Shown here in pieces: positions 32,451 through 42,434 of a DNA stretch of 64,000 bases. Position numbers and translations under genes: made by a program. A model generated the notes under the pieces. The model saw nothing but the letters and a program-made list of their open reading frames with translations, did not search any database and was not told where the DNA came from. The stretch lies in assembly GCF_000334155.1 (NCBI RefSeq), contig NZ_ANNK01000047.1:1-64000 (forward strand), given 5' to 3'. Each line of letters begins with the position of its first letter. Within the stretch, counting starts at the first letter, position 1. Origin of the DNA: Halalkalibacterium ligniniphilum. GTDB taxonomy: Bacteria; Bacillota; Bacilli; Bacillales; Bacillaceae_D.

Positions 32451-32613
32451 ACTCTTATCCCGAGTCGGTGGAGGGACAGGCCCGAAGAAACCCAGCAACC
32501 AACACCTAAAAAAGGTGGAAAGGTGCTAACCTGCAAGGCACTAGCCTTGAGAGATAAGAGGCGAAAGGTAAACGGACCAACCCTTTTCCTCATTTTTAGG
32601 AAAAGGGTTTTCA
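32451..32613 (+). ncRNA. SAM-I (S-box) riboswitch with terminator
   Basis: The P1 stem pairs CTCTTATC (32453) with GATAAGAG (32553-32560). The core has the conserved GAGGGACAGGCCC, GAAACCCAGCAACC and a late TGCTAACCTGCAAGGC element. A terminator stem (AACCCTTTTCCT with AGGAAAAGGGTT, 32579-32610) follows with T residues. When SAM is bound the P1 stem forms and transcription ends before metK; this is the known S-box OFF mechanism. Confidence 0.96.
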
Positions 32614-32730
32614 TGGTTTTATACACGTCTTTGCTAAAACAACTTCACGTTAAGTGGGTGAATGAGTGCCGTATCACATTTCGTACATCTACCTTGTAAG
32701 AGTAGTTTGTACAAAGGAGGATTCTGCTTC

Positions 32731-33936
32731 ATGGTTGAAAAGAAAAGTCGCCGTTTGTTTACATCAGAATCGGTAACAGAAGGTCACCCAGATAAAATAT
32801 GTGACCAGATCTCTGATTCCATTCTTGATGAGATCTTAAGAAATGATCCAAATGCCCGTGTAGCTTGTGAAACAACTGTAACTACTGGACTTGTGCTTGT
32901 AGCGGGAGAAATCACAACGAGTACATATGTAGATATTCCAAAAGTTGTTCGTGAAACGATTGCAAATATTGGGTATACACGTGCAAAATACGGTTTTGAT
33001 GCGGAAACATGTGCCGTTTTAACGGCGATTGATGAGCAGTCTGCTGATATTGCTCAAGGTGTTGACCAAGCGTTGGAAGCACGTGAAGGTCAAATGACGG
33101 ACGCAGAAATTGAAGCGATTGGTGCGGGAGACCAAGGACTTATGTTCGGATATGCAAATAATGAAACAGATGAGCTTATGCCTTTACCGATTTCCTTAAG
33201 CCATAAGCTTGCTCGTCGCTTAACGGAAGTACGTAAGGAAGAGATTCTTCCATATTTGCGCCCAGACGGAAAAACACAAGTAACCGTAGAGTATGATGAA
33301 GAAGGTAAGCCTGTTCGAATCGATACAATTGTTATTTCTACCCAGCACCACCCCGAAATTTCATTAGAGCAAATTCAACGCAATTTAAAAGAGTACGTTA
33401 TTCTCCCAGTTGTACCTGAGCATCTGATTGATGAAGATACAAAATACTTCATCAATCCAACAGGACGCTTTGTGATTGGCGGCCCTCAAGGAGATGCAGG
33501 CTTAACAGGACGTAAGATTATCGTTGATACGTATGGCGGATATGCTCGTCATGGTGGTGGGGCATTCTCTGGAAAGGATCCGACAAAGGTAGACCGTTCT
33601 GGTGCCTATGCTGCTCGTTATGTAGCGAAAAATATCGTTGCTGCCGGTCTTGCTGATAAATGTGAAGTGCAGCTTGCCTATGCAATCGGTGTTGCACAGC
33701 CTGTATCCATTTCAATTGATACATTCAGTACAGGACTTGTATCGGAAGAAAAGCTTGTGCAATTGGTGCGTGAAAACTTTGATCTTCGCCCAGCAGGCAT
33801 CATTAAAATGCTTGACCTTCGCCGTCCGATTTATAAGGAGACTGCGGCGTATGGGCATTTTGGTCGTACAGATGTAGAACTTCCTTGGGAACAAACAGAT
33901 AAGGCTGAGCTCCTAAAAAGCCAAGCTGGTCAATAA
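32731..33936 (+). CDS. metK: S-adenosylmethionine synthetase
   Basis: This enzyme makes S-adenosylmethionine from methionine and ATP. The 401 residues show the standard motifs: [20 protein letters not shown] near the N-terminus, [12 protein letters not shown] near 120-131, and [15 protein letters not shown] near 270-284. ATG at 32731 follows AAAGGAGG; the longer in-frame extension into the leader has no homology. The gene lies under a SAM-sensing riboswitch, giving feedback on its own product. It is monocistronic with a good terminator. Confidence 0.98.
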   Translation: MVEKKSRRLFTSESVTEGHPDKICDQISDSILDEILRNDPNARVACETTVTTGLVLVAGEITTSTYVDIPKVVRETIANIGYTRAKYGFDAETCAVLTAIDEQSADIAQGVDQALEAREGQMTDAEIEAIGAGDQGLMFGYANNETDELMPLPISLSHKLARRLTEVRKEEILPYLRPDGKTQVTVEYDEEGKPVRIDTIVISTQHHPEISLEQIQRNLKEYVILPVVPEHLIDEDTKYFINPTGRFVIGGPQGDAGLTGRKIIVDTYGGYARHGGGAFSGKDPTKVDRSGAYAARYVAKNIVAAGLADKCEVQLAYAIGVAQPVSISIDTFSTGLVSEEKLVQLVRENFDLRPAGIIKMLDLRRPIYKETAAYGHFGRTDVELPWEQTDKAELLKSQAGQ

Positions 33937-33942
33937 TCATGA

Positions 33943-33980
33943 AAAAGACGAAGCTAGTATTTGCTGGCTTCGTCTTTTTT
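33943..33980 (+). terminator. Terminator of metK
   Basis: AAAAGACGAAGC pairs perfectly with GCTTCGTCTTTT around a 12-base loop, with a T run. Confidence 0.92.
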
Positions 33981-34067
33981 AAGCATAAATTCAATGAAGT
34001 CTAGCTTCAGATGCTAGGCGATCGAGTTGCTTCAGCTTGTTAATGGTTCCTTAAAACCTGGAAATGC
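33981..34067 (+). repeat. Intergenic repeat family C, copy 1
   Basis: This stretch aligns over about 90 bp with 59458-59546. Shared blocks are AAGCATAAATTC, ATGA..T.TAGCT, CTAG and the closing TAAAACCT.G.AAT. Both copies directly follow a terminator. A 40-base piece at about 34100-34140 also resembles the end of family A in reverse. Confidence 0.55.
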
Positions 34068-34217
34068 ATGTACAGGATTACAGCATTTCTGCTTTTCTTG
34101 TGTATGGAGAAGGGGCGGAGCTCAAGAATCGTTCGATTGATTTTTAACTTATGGGCGGACATCGTTCTTTAACGTATGTGATATTTCTCAATTGTAAAAA
34201 CGGAGGAGGTGAATGGT

Positions 34218-34352
34218 ATGGCACAAGATGTTTTGTGTGAAGTAAATAACGAAAGTGATCAAGGGAGCTTGTCCCATAGCTTTACAAATAGGCAACAAGC
34301 TTGTACTTTTTGTAGAGAAGCTGTAAGCTTAAAATGGATAAAATTCAATTAA
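34218..34352 (+). CDS. Shortened DUF1540-like small protein
   Basis: A 44-codon frame begins at ATG 34218 behind GGAGGAGG. The first residues, MAQDVLCEVNN, are the usual start of DUF1540 proteins, small cysteine-rich proteins common in spore-formers. The central cysteine cluster that normally follows is missing: the frame passes to ESDQGS and then a region (SHSFTNRQQACTF) resembling the last third of the family. Two of three remaining cysteines are near the end. It may be an internally deleted, non-functional gene or a divergent member. It is convergent with ytoA, 15 bp away. Confidence 0.5.
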   Translation: MAQDVLCEVNNESDQGSLSHSFTNRQQACTFCREAVSLKWIKFN

Positions 34353-34366
34353 TACCTTTTTCTTTT

Positions 34367-34879
34367 TTAGGGTTGCAGACCTTTATAATACTGTCCTTTC
34401 TCTACGTACTCACGACGAATCCGGGCCATATCCTGTTTATCTTCCTCACTTAATTCACGGACGACCTTTGCAGGGCGGCCAAAGGCAAGGGTGTTAGGTG
34501 GGATTTTCTTGCCTTGAGGTACGAGGCTGCCAGCTCCTATAAAAGCACCTTCACCTACCTCTGCTCCATCAAGAACAATCGAACCCATGCCGATTAGGGA
34601 GTTTTTACGAAGTGTACAGCTATGTAAAATGACTTGATGGCCGACAGTTACGTCATCTTCAATAATAAGAGGATACCTTGGGCTTTGATGGAGAACGGAG
34701 TTATCTTGAATGTTCACACGATTTCCGATCAATGTTTTTGAGACATCTCCACGAATAACTGTGTTAAACCACACACTCGTTTCCTCCCCGATTGTCACAT
34801 CTCCTGTAATTGTCACGTAATCGGCAATGAAGGCGCTTTCTGAAATTTGTGGCTTTATTCCGAAATATGGGTAAATCAC
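34367..34879 (-). CDS. ytoA: Gamma carbonic anhydrase family protein YtoA
   Basis: This 170-residue left-handed beta-helix protein is built of hexapeptide repeats. Metal-ligand histidines are visible in SVLHQSPRYP (about 68), DDVTVGHQVILHSC (about 85 and 90). GTG at 34879 gives MIYPYFGIKPQISESAF, matching the B. subtilis protein start; an ATG nine codons earlier overlaps the ribosome-binding site. It may hydrate carbon dioxide or act as a zinc-bound acyltransferase-like protein; activity of Bacillus members is not settled. The C-terminal helix (RIRREYVEKGQYY) is typical. Confidence 0.9.
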   Translation of the reverse strand: MIYPYFGIKPQISESAFIADYVTITGDVTIGEETSVWFNTVIRGDVSKTLIGNRVNIQDNSVLHQSPRYPLIIEDDVTVGHQVILHSCTLRKNSLIGMGSIVLDGAEVGEGAFIGAGSLVPQGKKIPPNTLAFGRPAKVVRELSEEDKQDMARIRREYVEKGQYYKGLQP

Positions 34880-35008
34880 GCAAACACATCCTTTTCGTTT
34901 TATCAAAAAATTATTATACTTATTTTATCGTATTTTAAATGAATTTTCTTCCTGAATGTGACCGAATAATAGAGGGCCCATTCATAACGAGCAAGGGGGT
35001 TAATCAAC

Positions 35009-35791
35009 ATGTGGAAATGGGAAGTGGCGGATCCGCGCGGATCGATTGTTGTCGTTCATGGAGCGGGAGAGCATCATGGCCGCTATCAGTGGCTTGCAAA
35101 GAAGTGGAATGATATTGGATTAAACGTTATCATGGGAGATTTGCCTGGACAAGGGAGAACCAGGGGTAAGCGTGGTCATATTCAATCCTTCCGTCAATAT
35201 ATAGATACGGTACTTGAATGGCTTGAGGCTGCAAAAATAGACAATTTACCGGTTTTCCTATTTGGGCATAGTATGGGAGGGCTTGTGAGCATTCGTACTC
35301 TTGTGGAAACAAAAGGACTCTCTGTTCATGGCGTGATTCTTTCTTCTCCCTGTCTTGCGCTCTATCAGCCACCATCAAAAGGGAAGGAGCTCGCTACGAA
35401 GGTTCTTCACCGTGTGACACCAACATTTAGCCAAAATGCTGGCATACGTACCGACCTCGCGACTAGAAATGAAGAAGTACGTGAAGAATATTTAAAAGAC
35501 GAATTGCGTGTAACAAAGGTGAGCGCCCGCTGGTATCAGGAGTTAACAAAAGCAATGCGAGTAAGTCACCGCTATCCTGAAAAATTTCCAGACGTTCCGT
35601 TACTTGTTTTGCAGGCAGGGGAAGATTACCTTGTCGATAAATTTGCTGTAAGGGACTGGTTTAACTCCCTTTCGCTCCGAGAAAAAGGGTATAAGGAATG
35701 GGATGGCCTTTACCATGAAATCTTCAATGAACCAGAGCGTGAAGCCGTTTTCCGTTATGCATCCATGTTTGTCGAGCAGCATCTTTCGTAA
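35009..35791 (+). CDS. ytpA: Alpha/beta hydrolase, lysophospholipase/monoglyceride lipase type, YtpA
   Basis: This 260-residue hydrolase has the nucleophile elbow GHSMGG with Ser near 90, VVVHGAGEHHGRY early (oxyanion region), Asp in LQAGEDYLVDK near 208 and His in GLYHEIFNE near 234. In B. subtilis YtpA produces the lysophospholipid antibiotic bacilysocin and lies before ytpB, as here. It has no signal peptide and probably acts at the inner membrane face. ATG at 35009 follows AGGGGG. A compact terminator follows. Confidence 0.9.
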   Translation: MWKWEVADPRGSIVVVHGAGEHHGRYQWLAKKWNDIGLNVIMGDLPGQGRTRGKRGHIQSFRQYIDTVLEWLEAAKIDNLPVFLFGHSMGGLVSIRTLVETKGLSVHGVILSSPCLALYQPPSKGKELATKVLHRVTPTFSQNAGIRTDLATRNEEVREEYLKDELRVTKVSARWYQELTKAMRVSHRYPEKFPDVPLLVLQAGEDYLVDKFAVRDWFNSLSLREKGYKEWDGLYHEIFNEPEREAVFRYASMFVEQHLS

Positions 35792-35813
35792 AGCCGCCAA
35801 TTGGTGGCTTTTT
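35790..35813 (+). terminator. Terminator of ytpA
   Basis: AAAGCCGCCAATTGGTGGCTTT is a compact hairpin ending in five T. It directly follows the stop. Confidence 0.8.
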
Positions 35814-35913
35814 CGTTATGTAAATACGACAAGTGCATTCTAGGAGCTTCGTTGTTGTCTTCAAGCTTTTGTGCTAGTGTACTACATATGAAACAGATTG
35901 AGGAGGAAAGAAA

Positions 35914-36981
35914 GTGAAAGTTCCGAGCCACCCACTGCCATTATTATTAACAATTTACCGAGAGGTTGTGCCTGCGGTCCATCGTCATCTTGATCGATGG
36001 AAGGAAAAAGCAAGGCAAATTCCGGACCCTGAATTGCGATTTCATGCCTTAGATGGCTTAACGAGAAAAGCGTTTCATTGTGAGGGAGGAGGCGCATTTG
36101 GCCTTTTAGGAAAAGAACGATTTGATGATTTCCTTTCCTTTATGATCGCCTATCAAACAATGTGTGACTACTTAGATAACCTTTGTGATCAGAGTGAGTC
36201 CCTCGATCCAAATGATTTTCGTGCCCTGCATGACGCGTTGCTAGCAGCGCTGACACCTGGTGCGCCTCTCGAAAACTATTATCGCTTCCGAGACGAGCAG
36301 GAGGATGGCGGTTATTTGCATGAGTTAATTAAGACGTGTCAAAAAACACTGCAAAGCTTTCCTTCGTTTGAAAAAGTGCAACATCATATGCTGCAGCTTA
36401 GTGGCTATTACGGCGATTTGCAAACGTACAAGCATGTAAAAAAAGAAGACCGAGTGCCTTTACTAGAGGCATGGTTTGAAAAGCATCGTCAAGAGGTGCC
36501 ACCAATGACATGGTATGAATTTTCAGCATGTACTGGTTCAACGTTAGCGATTTATACCTTAGCAATCTATGCAACAAAGCCAAATTTATCGGAAGAAACT
36601 GCTCAATTGATAAAGGAAGGCTATTTTCCGTGGGTACAAGGTGCTCATTTATTGCTCGACTATTTTATCGACCAAGAGGAAGACATTGCAGATGATGAGC
36701 TTAATTTCTTGTTTTATTATGAGAGCGAAGAAGAGATGATTTCACGGTTTCAATATTTTGTGAAAATGGCAGAAGAAACAATGACAAAGCTACCTGATCC
36801 TAAATTCCATCGGATGATCCATCGAGGTTTAATCGCTATTTATCTTGCCGATGAAAAGGTACAAGGAAATCCAGAATTAAAGAAAAAGTCAAAGCAAATG
36901 GCAAAGCTTGGAGGAATACCGACGTTATTTTTCCTATTAAATAGCTGGGTGTTCCGCAAAAAGAAAGAGGCTGCATTATAA
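35914..36981 (+). CDS. ytpB: Tetraprenyl-beta-curcumene synthase YtpB
   Basis: This 355-residue enzyme is a member of the large terpene synthase family that cyclises heptaprenyl diphosphate-type substrates, leading to sesquarterpenes found in Bacillus spores and cells. Matching segments: the acidic CDYLDNLCDQ near 90-99, SGYYGDLQTYKHV near 165-177, and a second acidic cluster LLDYFIDQEEDIADDELNF near 251-269. GTG at 35914 follows GAGGAGG. The lack of a classical DDxxD is normal for this family. The adjacent ytpA and conserved order support the name. Confidence 0.92.
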   Translation: MKVPSHPLPLLLTIYREVVPAVHRHLDRWKEKARQIPDPELRFHALDGLTRKAFHCEGGGAFGLLGKERFDDFLSFMIAYQTMCDYLDNLCDQSESLDPNDFRALHDALLAALTPGAPLENYYRFRDEQEDGGYLHELIKTCQKTLQSFPSFEKVQHHMLQLSGYYGDLQTYKHVKKEDRVPLLEAWFEKHRQEVPPMTWYEFSACTGSTLAIYTLAIYATKPNLSEETAQLIKEGYFPWVQGAHLLLDYFIDQEEDIADDELNFLFYYESEEEMISRFQYFVKMAEETMTKLPDPKFHRMIHRGLIAIYLADEKVQGNPELKKKSKQMAKLGGIPTLFFLLNSWVFRKKKEAAL

Positions 36982-36991
36982 AATAAATAAA

Positions 36992-37027
36992 GAAAGGCTG
37001 TTCCTTTTTCGTGGGGACAGCCTTTCG
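36992..37027. terminator. Terminator between ytpB and the carbonic anhydrase gene
   Basis: GAAAGGCTGTTCC pairs with GGGGACAGCCTTTC around an 8-base T-rich loop. It lies between convergent genes and may serve both. Confidence 0.75.
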
Positions 37028-37034
37028 CTTGCTT

Positions 37035-37601
37035 TTATTCTTGGTTATACCCGCTGCTTACGAGGTCTAATTTGCCTGTTTCAGGGTGAATGACAAGACC
37101 GTGAACAGGTATATTTGGTGGAAGGAGAGGATGATTGCGAACAATTTCCACACTATTCATGACATTGTCCTCGACCCGGGTAAAGCCAGTTAAAAAGTTT
37201 TTCACATTGATGCCAGAAGCCTCTAACGTTTGAAAAACGGTTGAGTCTACTCCCCTTTCTTCAATTTTTTTAAGAATGGAGCTCCCTTCTAAGCCAGTCA
37301 TTCCACAGCCATGGTGACCAATGATGCAAACCTCCTTAGCTTGCAACTCATAGAGGGCCACAAGAATGCTTCGCATAATGCTCCCGAATGGATGTGAAAT
37401 CACGGCCCCTGCATTGCGAATGATTTTTGCATCTCCATTTTTTAAATTCATGGCATGAGGGAGAAGCTCATTTAGTCTTGTATCCATGCATGTTAAGATG
37501 ACAAGCTTCTTCTTCGGAAATTTCTCTGTTCGATACTGCTCAAATGTTTTTGCTTCAACAAATGCTTGATTATGTTCTAGAATCGAGTTTAATAAGCTCA
37601 C
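37035..37601 (-). CDS. ytiB: Beta-class carbonic anhydrase
   Basis: This 188-residue zinc enzyme interconverts carbon dioxide and bicarbonate. Zinc ligands are clear: Cys in ILTCMDTRL (about 38), with its Asp-Arg dyad, and His and Cys in IGHHGCGMTGL (about 98 and 101). The B. subtilis counterpart is YtiB. GTG at 37601 follows GAGGAGG with 7-base spacing, better than the TTG one codon earlier. It is transcribed alone, convergent with ytpB. Confidence 0.92.
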   Translation of the reverse strand: MSLLNSILEHNQAFVEAKTFEQYRTEKFPKKKLVILTCMDTRLNELLPHAMNLKNGDAKIIRNAGAVISHPFGSIMRSILVALYELQAKEVCIIGHHGCGMTGLEGSSILKKIEERGVDSTVFQTLEASGINVKNFLTGFTRVEDNVMNSVEIVRNHPLLPPNIPVHGLVIHPETGKLDLVSSGYNQE

Positions 37602-37743
37602 CAAACAACCTCCTCATTCATCTTTTCGTTATTCATCTTTTAGTTATAAATAGAAAAATAGTTTCTACTATTCTAACAATCTGTCACATAAAAACCAATC
37701 GTTATTTTTTACCTTGGCTGTTTGGGGAGAGATGAATGGACAG

Positions 37744-38316
37744 TTACCTTTTTTCAATGGCTATAATAAAAGGAGGATTGTTTGTCTGGTTCACAAATTC
37801 ATAGCGTAGGACATGAGCGTTCTTTTGATTAAGTCCTTCAGCGTAGGCAACCACTTCGTTCCGTTCAATTTTTCCTTGTTCATGTCCATGATAAATAACG
37901 AGTACGATCAGTCCACCTTTTGGCATGAACGTTAACAGTTGCTCCACTGCCGCAAGGGTTGTAGCAGGATTTGTCACAATGTCTTTGTCACCACCAGGGA
38001 GATAGCCAAGGTTGAAAATCGCTCCTGCTACTTGAGCTTGACGCTCTATTGGCAGATACTCATTCAACCGTTCATGTCCGTCATGAATCAAGGTGACACG
38101 ATCGAGCAACGCTTCGTTTGTTAGACGTTCCCTTGTAGCTGTAATGGCCTCTGCTTGAATATCAAATCCGTAAACATGGCCGCTATCACCGACGAGGGTT
38201 GCGAGAAAAGCCGTATCATGTCCATTTCCCATTGTGCAATCAACCGCCACATCACCTGGCTTCACTGCCTGTTCCAATAAATAGCGTGCAAAGGGAAGGA
38301 TACCCTGTAGCTTCAT
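37744..38316 (-). CDS. ytqB: SAM-dependent methyltransferase YtqB (MnmM family)
   Basis: This 190-residue class I methyltransferase has the SAM-binding motif VAVDCTMGNGHDTAFLA near 23-39, and GFDIQAEAI for the ribose contact near 54. The late NLGYLPGGDK motif near 107 is typical of the rRNA/tRNA methylase group. Recent work on B. subtilis assigns YtqB as MnmM, which methylates the aminomethyl group of the wobble uridine (mnm5s2U) in tRNA. The start ATG overlaps the ytqA stop (ATGA), so the two are coupled. The MnmM name is from memory. Confidence 0.88.
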   Translation of the reverse strand: MKLQGILPFARYLLEQAVKPGDVAVDCTMGNGHDTAFLATLVGDSGHVYGFDIQAEAITATRERLTNEALLDRVTLIHDGHERLNEYLPIERQAQVAGAIFNLGYLPGGDKDIVTNPATTLAAVEQLLTFMPKGGLIVLVIYHGHEQGKIERNEVVAYAEGLNQKNAHVLRYEFVNQTNNPPFIIAIEKR

Positions 38317-39281
38317 CGGTTTATCACCTGACCTGTGTGGTAATGCTTTCCTTGCCAGCTGTTTCGGCGTATAAGCTCTGCTTCAATGGCATTCAACACC
38401 TTCCATTTACTCATGCTCCACATTGGACCGATCATTAATTCACCTGGTCCATCTCCCGTTAAGCGGTGAACAATCATATGAGGAGGCAAAATTTCCAATT
38501 GGTCTACTACAAGCTTCACATAGTCCTCAAAGCTCATCAATTCAAGCAAGCCTTTTTCATACTGCTTGACCATAGGTGTCCGTTTTAATAGATGAAGTGA
38601 GTGGATTTTAATCCCTTGGACATCGAGCTTTGCAACCTCAAGAGCGGTCTCCATCATCATGTCATAGCTTTCAAGAGGAAGTCCGTTAATAATATGTGAG
38701 GCGATGCGAATCCCATGCTTTCTCAGTTTGTTCACACCTTCTACATAGCATTCATAGTCGTGTGCACGATTGATGAGAAGTGCCGTTCGTTCATGAACGG
38801 TTTGTAAGCCAAGTTCAACCCATAAATAGGTTCGTTTGTTCAATTCAGCTAAATAGTCCACCACATTATCTGGTAGGCAATCGGGGCGGGTCGCGATGGA
38901 TAGACCAACGACGCCTTCCTGCTGCAAGATGACCTCATAATAATTCCGCAACGTCTCAACTGGTGCGTATGTGTTCGTGTATGCCTGGAAATAGCCAATG
39001 TACTTCCCAGACCTCCATTTTTTATGCATCCGTTCCTTTATTGTATGAAACTGTGTCACGAGGTCGTCCTTCCGGTCACCGGCAAAGTCGCCAGAGCCTC
39101 TCTCGCTGCAAAATGTACAGCCGCCCCTTGCGACACTTCCGTCCCGGTTCGGGCAGTCAAATCCAGCATCAAGGGGAACTTTAAACACTTTTTCACCGAA
39201 GTGGTCACGTAAATGTTGATTCCAAGAATTATACCGTTTATCCCCAAACCGAAGCGGAACAGGTTCTAATGATCGTTGCAT
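38313..39281 (-). CDS. ytqA: Radical SAM protein YtqA (TIGR01212 family)
   Basis: This protein of about 322 residues starts LEPVPLRFGDKRYNSWNQHLR, the usual family opening. The cysteine cluster for the 4Fe-4S centre is in FDCPNRDGSVARGGCTFCSE near 36-55. The segments YFQAYTNTYAPVE and ATRPDCLPD are also characteristic. It was recently linked in B. subtilis to the same wobble-uridine modification as YtqB (named MnmL), consistent with their four-base overlap. ATG at 39281 has AAAGGTG at good distance; an upstream GTG is within that site. Confidence 0.9.
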   Translation of the reverse strand: MQRSLEPVPLRFGDKRYNSWNQHLRDHFGEKVFKVPLDAGFDCPNRDGSVARGGCTFCSERGSGDFAGDRKDDLVTQFHTIKERMHKKWRSGKYIGYFQAYTNTYAPVETLRNYYEVILQQEGVVGLSIATRPDCLPDNVVDYLAELNKRTYLWVELGLQTVHERTALLINRAHDYECYVEGVNKLRKHGIRIASHIINGLPLESYDMMMETALEVAKLDVQGIKIHSLHLLKRTPMVKQYEKGLLELMSFEDYVKLVVDQLEILPPHMIVHRLTGDGPGELMIGPMWSMSKWKVLNAIEAELIRRNSWQGKHYHTGQVINR

Positions 39282-39465
39282 GGCTTTCACCTTTTTCTAC
39301 ATAGTCGCTTTGTGTCTTGCATCGTTTTTGAGTCAGTCTGAAAATATTGTAGCATGTCTATTGCTTTCCGCCAAAGCGCCTATGGCAAGATACTTCTTAG
39401 CTTGATCAAAAAGGGTATAAATCGGTCTTAGTGCGAAATTTTTGTCCACATTTCTTTGCGGTTGC

Positions 39466-39494
39466 TTGACAGTCAAGGATCCAATTCTTACAAT
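39466..39494 (+). promoter_or_regulatory. Promoter of the leuS T-box transcript
   Basis: A perfect TTGACA (39466-39471) and TACAAT (39489-39494) are 17 bp apart. Predicted start is near 39502. Confidence 0.85.
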
Positions 39495-39501
39495 AACAAT
39501 A

Positions 39502-39830
39502 TTGAGAAAAATAAGTCGACGATTTTAAAGACCGTTCGACATTTTGAAACATCTCGGACATTTTTATCGATAACAGGAAAAACGTTGCAGAGGAATAGTA
39601 GTGGAATGGTTGCGTTTAAGAGAGTTGACGGCTGGTGCAAGTCAATCGCAAACACCCATGAACTCGCCTTGAAGTTGTAATAGTGAACCTTAGTAGCTGT
39701 TACCGTTTCCCGCGTTAAGGGTTGAAGTGAGCCTTCGCTCAGGCAAAGGTTAAAGTGGGTGGTACCGCGGGATTGGTCGATTCGAATAGACCTCTCGTCC
39801 CTTTTGGGGATGAGGGGTTTTCTTTTACAC
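39502..39830 (+). ncRNA. T-box leader of leuS
   Basis: The leader contains the T-box sequence AAAGTGGGTGGTACCGCGG (39752-39770) and a terminator stem, CCTCTCGTCC with GGATGAGGGG, followed by a T-rich run (39790-39826). The likely specifier is CTC, a leucine codon, in AACTCGCC at 39661-39668. Uncharged tRNA-Leu would stabilise the antiterminator and switch on leuS. The specifier position is by eye, not by folding. Confidence 0.92.
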
Positions 39831-39900
39831 GTTAATAACGTATTAATTTTTCAACACAGAAGAGTATCGACGTAGTTAAAAATTTGAAGGAGGTTTCACC

Positions 39901-42321
39901 ATGTCATTTTCCCATAAAGAAATTGAAAAAAAGTGGCAAACGTATTGGGAAGAAAATAAAACATTTAAAACAATGGAAGATCAAGATAAACCTAAATTTT
40001 ATGCCCTTGATATGTTTCCATATCCATCAGGTGCTGGTCTTCATGTTGGACATCCAGAAGGCTACACGGCAACTGATATCCTTTCACGTATGAAACGGAT
40101 GCAAGGATATAATGTTCTTCATCCAATGGGGTGGGATGCGTTTGGTTTACCAGCAGAGCAGTACGCACTAGATACAGGGAATGATCCTGCAGAATTTACA
40201 AAACACAACATTAATAACTTCCGTCGGCAAATTAAAGCGCTTGGATTTTCCTATGACTGGGACCGGGAAGTAAACACGACGGATCCTGAATATTATAAAT
40301 GGACCCAATGGATCTTTTTGAAGCTTTATGAAAAAGGCCTAGCCTACATAGATGAAGTTGCTGTTAACTGGTGTCCAGCACTTGGGACGGTCCTTGCGAA
40401 TGAAGAAGTGATTGATGGAAAAAGCGAACGTGGGGGGCACCCAGTTGAACGTCGTCCGATGAAGCAATGGATGCTAAAAATCACAGCTTATGCGGATCGC
40501 TTGCTTGAGGACTTAGAGGAGCTTGATTGGCCAGAAAGCATTAAAGATATGCAACGCAACTGGATTGGTCGTTCGGAAGGTGCTGAAGTGACGTTCCCGG
40601 TTGAAGGGATTGATGAGGCGATCACTGTCTTTACAACACGTCCAGACACGCTTTTCGGTGCAACCTACATGGTGCTTGCTCCCGAGCATAAGCTTGTAGA
40701 CAAAATCACAACCGATGAACAAAAGGAAGCGGTTGATGCCTACAAGAAGAAGGTTGGAACAAAAAGTGACCTTGAGCGGACAGAGCTTTCTAAAGAAAAA
40801 ACAGGTGTGTTTACAGGGGCGTATGCGATAAATCCTGTAAATAATGAAAGAGTGCCTGTTTGGATTGCTGATTATGTTTTAGTCAGCTACGGAACAGGTG
40901 CAATTATGGCGGTTCCAGCCCATGATGAGCGAGATTATGAGTTTGCACAAACGTTTGATCTTCCGATTCAAGAGGTTGTGGCAGGGGGTAATATTACTGA
41001 GGAAGCGTACACAGGAGACGGGGAGCATGTGAATTCTGGCTTCCTGAATGGATTAAAGAAGAATGAAGCGATTAGCCGTATGATCGAATGGCTTGAAGCA
41101 AACGGAAAAGGGAAAAAGCAAGTTACCTACCGCCTTCGTGATTGGCTCTTTAGTCGTCAACGGTACTGGGGAGAGCCGATTCCAATTATCCATTGGGAAG
41201 ACGGAACGATGTCAACGGTTCCAGAAAGTGAGCTGCCTCTTGAGCTACCGAAAATGAAGGAAATCAAACCTTCAGGCACAGGTGAATCTCCTCTTGCGAA
41301 CGAGAAGAACTGGCTTGAGGTCACAGATCCTGAGACGGGTAAAAGAGGTCGTAGGGAGACGAACACAATGCCGCAGTGGGCAGGAAGCTGCTGGTATTAT
41401 TTACGCTATATTGACCCGAACAATCGTGAAGCCCTTGCTGATCCAGAAAAATTAAACAAATGGCTACCAGTAGATATCTATGTTGGCGGGGCAGAGCATG
41501 CGGTGCTTCATTTGCTCTACGCTCGTTTCTGGCATAAATTCTTATATGATATTGGGGTTGTTCCGACGAAAGAACCGTTCCAAAAGCTATACAATCAAGG
41601 AATGATTCTCGGTGAAAACAATGAAAAAATGAGTAAATCGAAAGGGAATGTTGTCAATCCTGATGATATTATTGAGAGTCATGGTGCTGACACGCTTCGC
41701 CTTTACGAGATGTTCATGGGGCCGCTTGATGCTTCGATTGCTTGGTCAACCAATGGCTTAGACGGGGCACGCCGTTTCCTTGATCGCGTATGGCGGTTAT
41801 ATGTGGATGAGCGTACAGGGAAGCTAAATGAAGCGATTGGCGATGAAAAAGGATCTGATAGCCTCATCCGTGTGTATCATCAATCGGTGAAGAAAATCAC
41901 TGAGGATTTCGCAGAGCTTCGTTTTAATGTGGGAATTTCGCAAATGATGGTCTTTATTAACGAAGCGTACAAGCAGGAACGCTTGCCACGTGACCTCATG
42001 GAAGGCTTCGTGAAATTGCTTGCGCCGATTGCGCCACATTTGGCTGAGGAGCTTTGGGAAAAGCTTGGTCATGCTGGTACACTTACGTATGAAGCTTGGC
42101 CTACCTATGACGAGTCATTCTTAGTCGAAAATGAAGTTGAGATCGTTGTTCAAATGAATGGGAAGGTTCGGACGAAGCTTGTTGTTCCAGCCGATGCTAC
42201 ACGAGAGCAAATGGAAGAAACGGCGATGTCCGATGTAAAAGTTCAGGAAGCCCTTGCTGGAAAAACGGTCCGAAAAGTGATTGCCGTACCAGGAAAGCTT
42301 GTCAATATTGTTGCGAACTAA
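39901..42321 (+). CDS. leuS: Leucyl-tRNA synthetase
   Basis: This 806-residue class Ia synthetase charges tRNA-Leu. Signature sequences: [20 protein letters not shown] (HIGH motif as HVGH, about 39-58) and [13 protein letters not shown] (KMSKS, about 577-590). The editing (CP1) domain includes [13 protein letters not shown] near 246-258 and the catalytic Asp region [12 protein letters not shown] near 338-349. The length is normal for Bacillus. ATG at 39901 follows AAGGAGG. Expression is governed by the T-box leader upstream. A clear terminator follows. Confidence 0.98.
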   Translation: MSFSHKEIEKKWQTYWEENKTFKTMEDQDKPKFYALDMFPYPSGAGLHVGHPEGYTATDILSRMKRMQGYNVLHPMGWDAFGLPAEQYALDTGNDPAEFTKHNINNFRRQIKALGFSYDWDREVNTTDPEYYKWTQWIFLKLYEKGLAYIDEVAVNWCPALGTVLANEEVIDGKSERGGHPVERRPMKQWMLKITAYADRLLEDLEELDWPESIKDMQRNWIGRSEGAEVTFPVEGIDEAITVFTTRPDTLFGATYMVLAPEHKLVDKITTDEQKEAVDAYKKKVGTKSDLERTELSKEKTGVFTGAYAINPVNNERVPVWIADYVLVSYGTGAIMAVPAHDERDYEFAQTFDLPIQEVVAGGNITEEAYTGDGEHVNSGFLNGLKKNEAISRMIEWLEANGKGKKQVTYRLRDWLFSRQRYWGEPIPIIHWEDGTMSTVPESELPLELPKMKEIKPSGTGESPLANEKNWLEVTDPETGKRGRRETNTMPQWAGSCWYYLRYIDPNNREALADPEKLNKWLPVDIYVGGAEHAVLHLLYARFWHKFLYDIGVVPTKEPFQKLYNQGMILGENNEKMSKSKGNVVNPDDIIESHGADTLRLYEMFMGPLDASIAWSTNGLDGARRFLDRVWRLYVDERTGKLNEAIGDEKGSDSLIRVYHQSVKKITEDFAELRFNVGISQMMVFINEAYKQERLPRDLMEGFVKLLAPIAPHLAEELWEKLGHAGTLTYEAWPTYDESFLVENEVEIVVQMNGKVRTKLVVPADATREQMEETAMSDVKVQEALAGKTVRKVIAVPGKLVNIVAN

Positions 42322-42329
42322 ATATATGG

Positions 42330-42373
42330 AAATAGCTCCTCTAGAAGAACTGCTTCAAGAGGGGCTATTTTTC
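42330..42373 (+). terminator. Terminator of leuS
   Basis: AAATAGCTCCTCT pairs with AGAGGGGCTATTT around a loop, then TTCT. Confidence 0.85.
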
Positions 42374-42434
42374 TAAAGATAAGATACGAAGGCTTTCGCA
42401 TTAAAGGGCTTGGTGAAAAACCAAGCTTTATTTA

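Noticed and set aside
37544-37735. 63-codon plus frame upstream of ytiB
   Set aside because: It has no ribosome-binding site, antisense overlap with the carbonic anhydrase start, and hydrophobic low-complexity sequence from AT-rich DNA.
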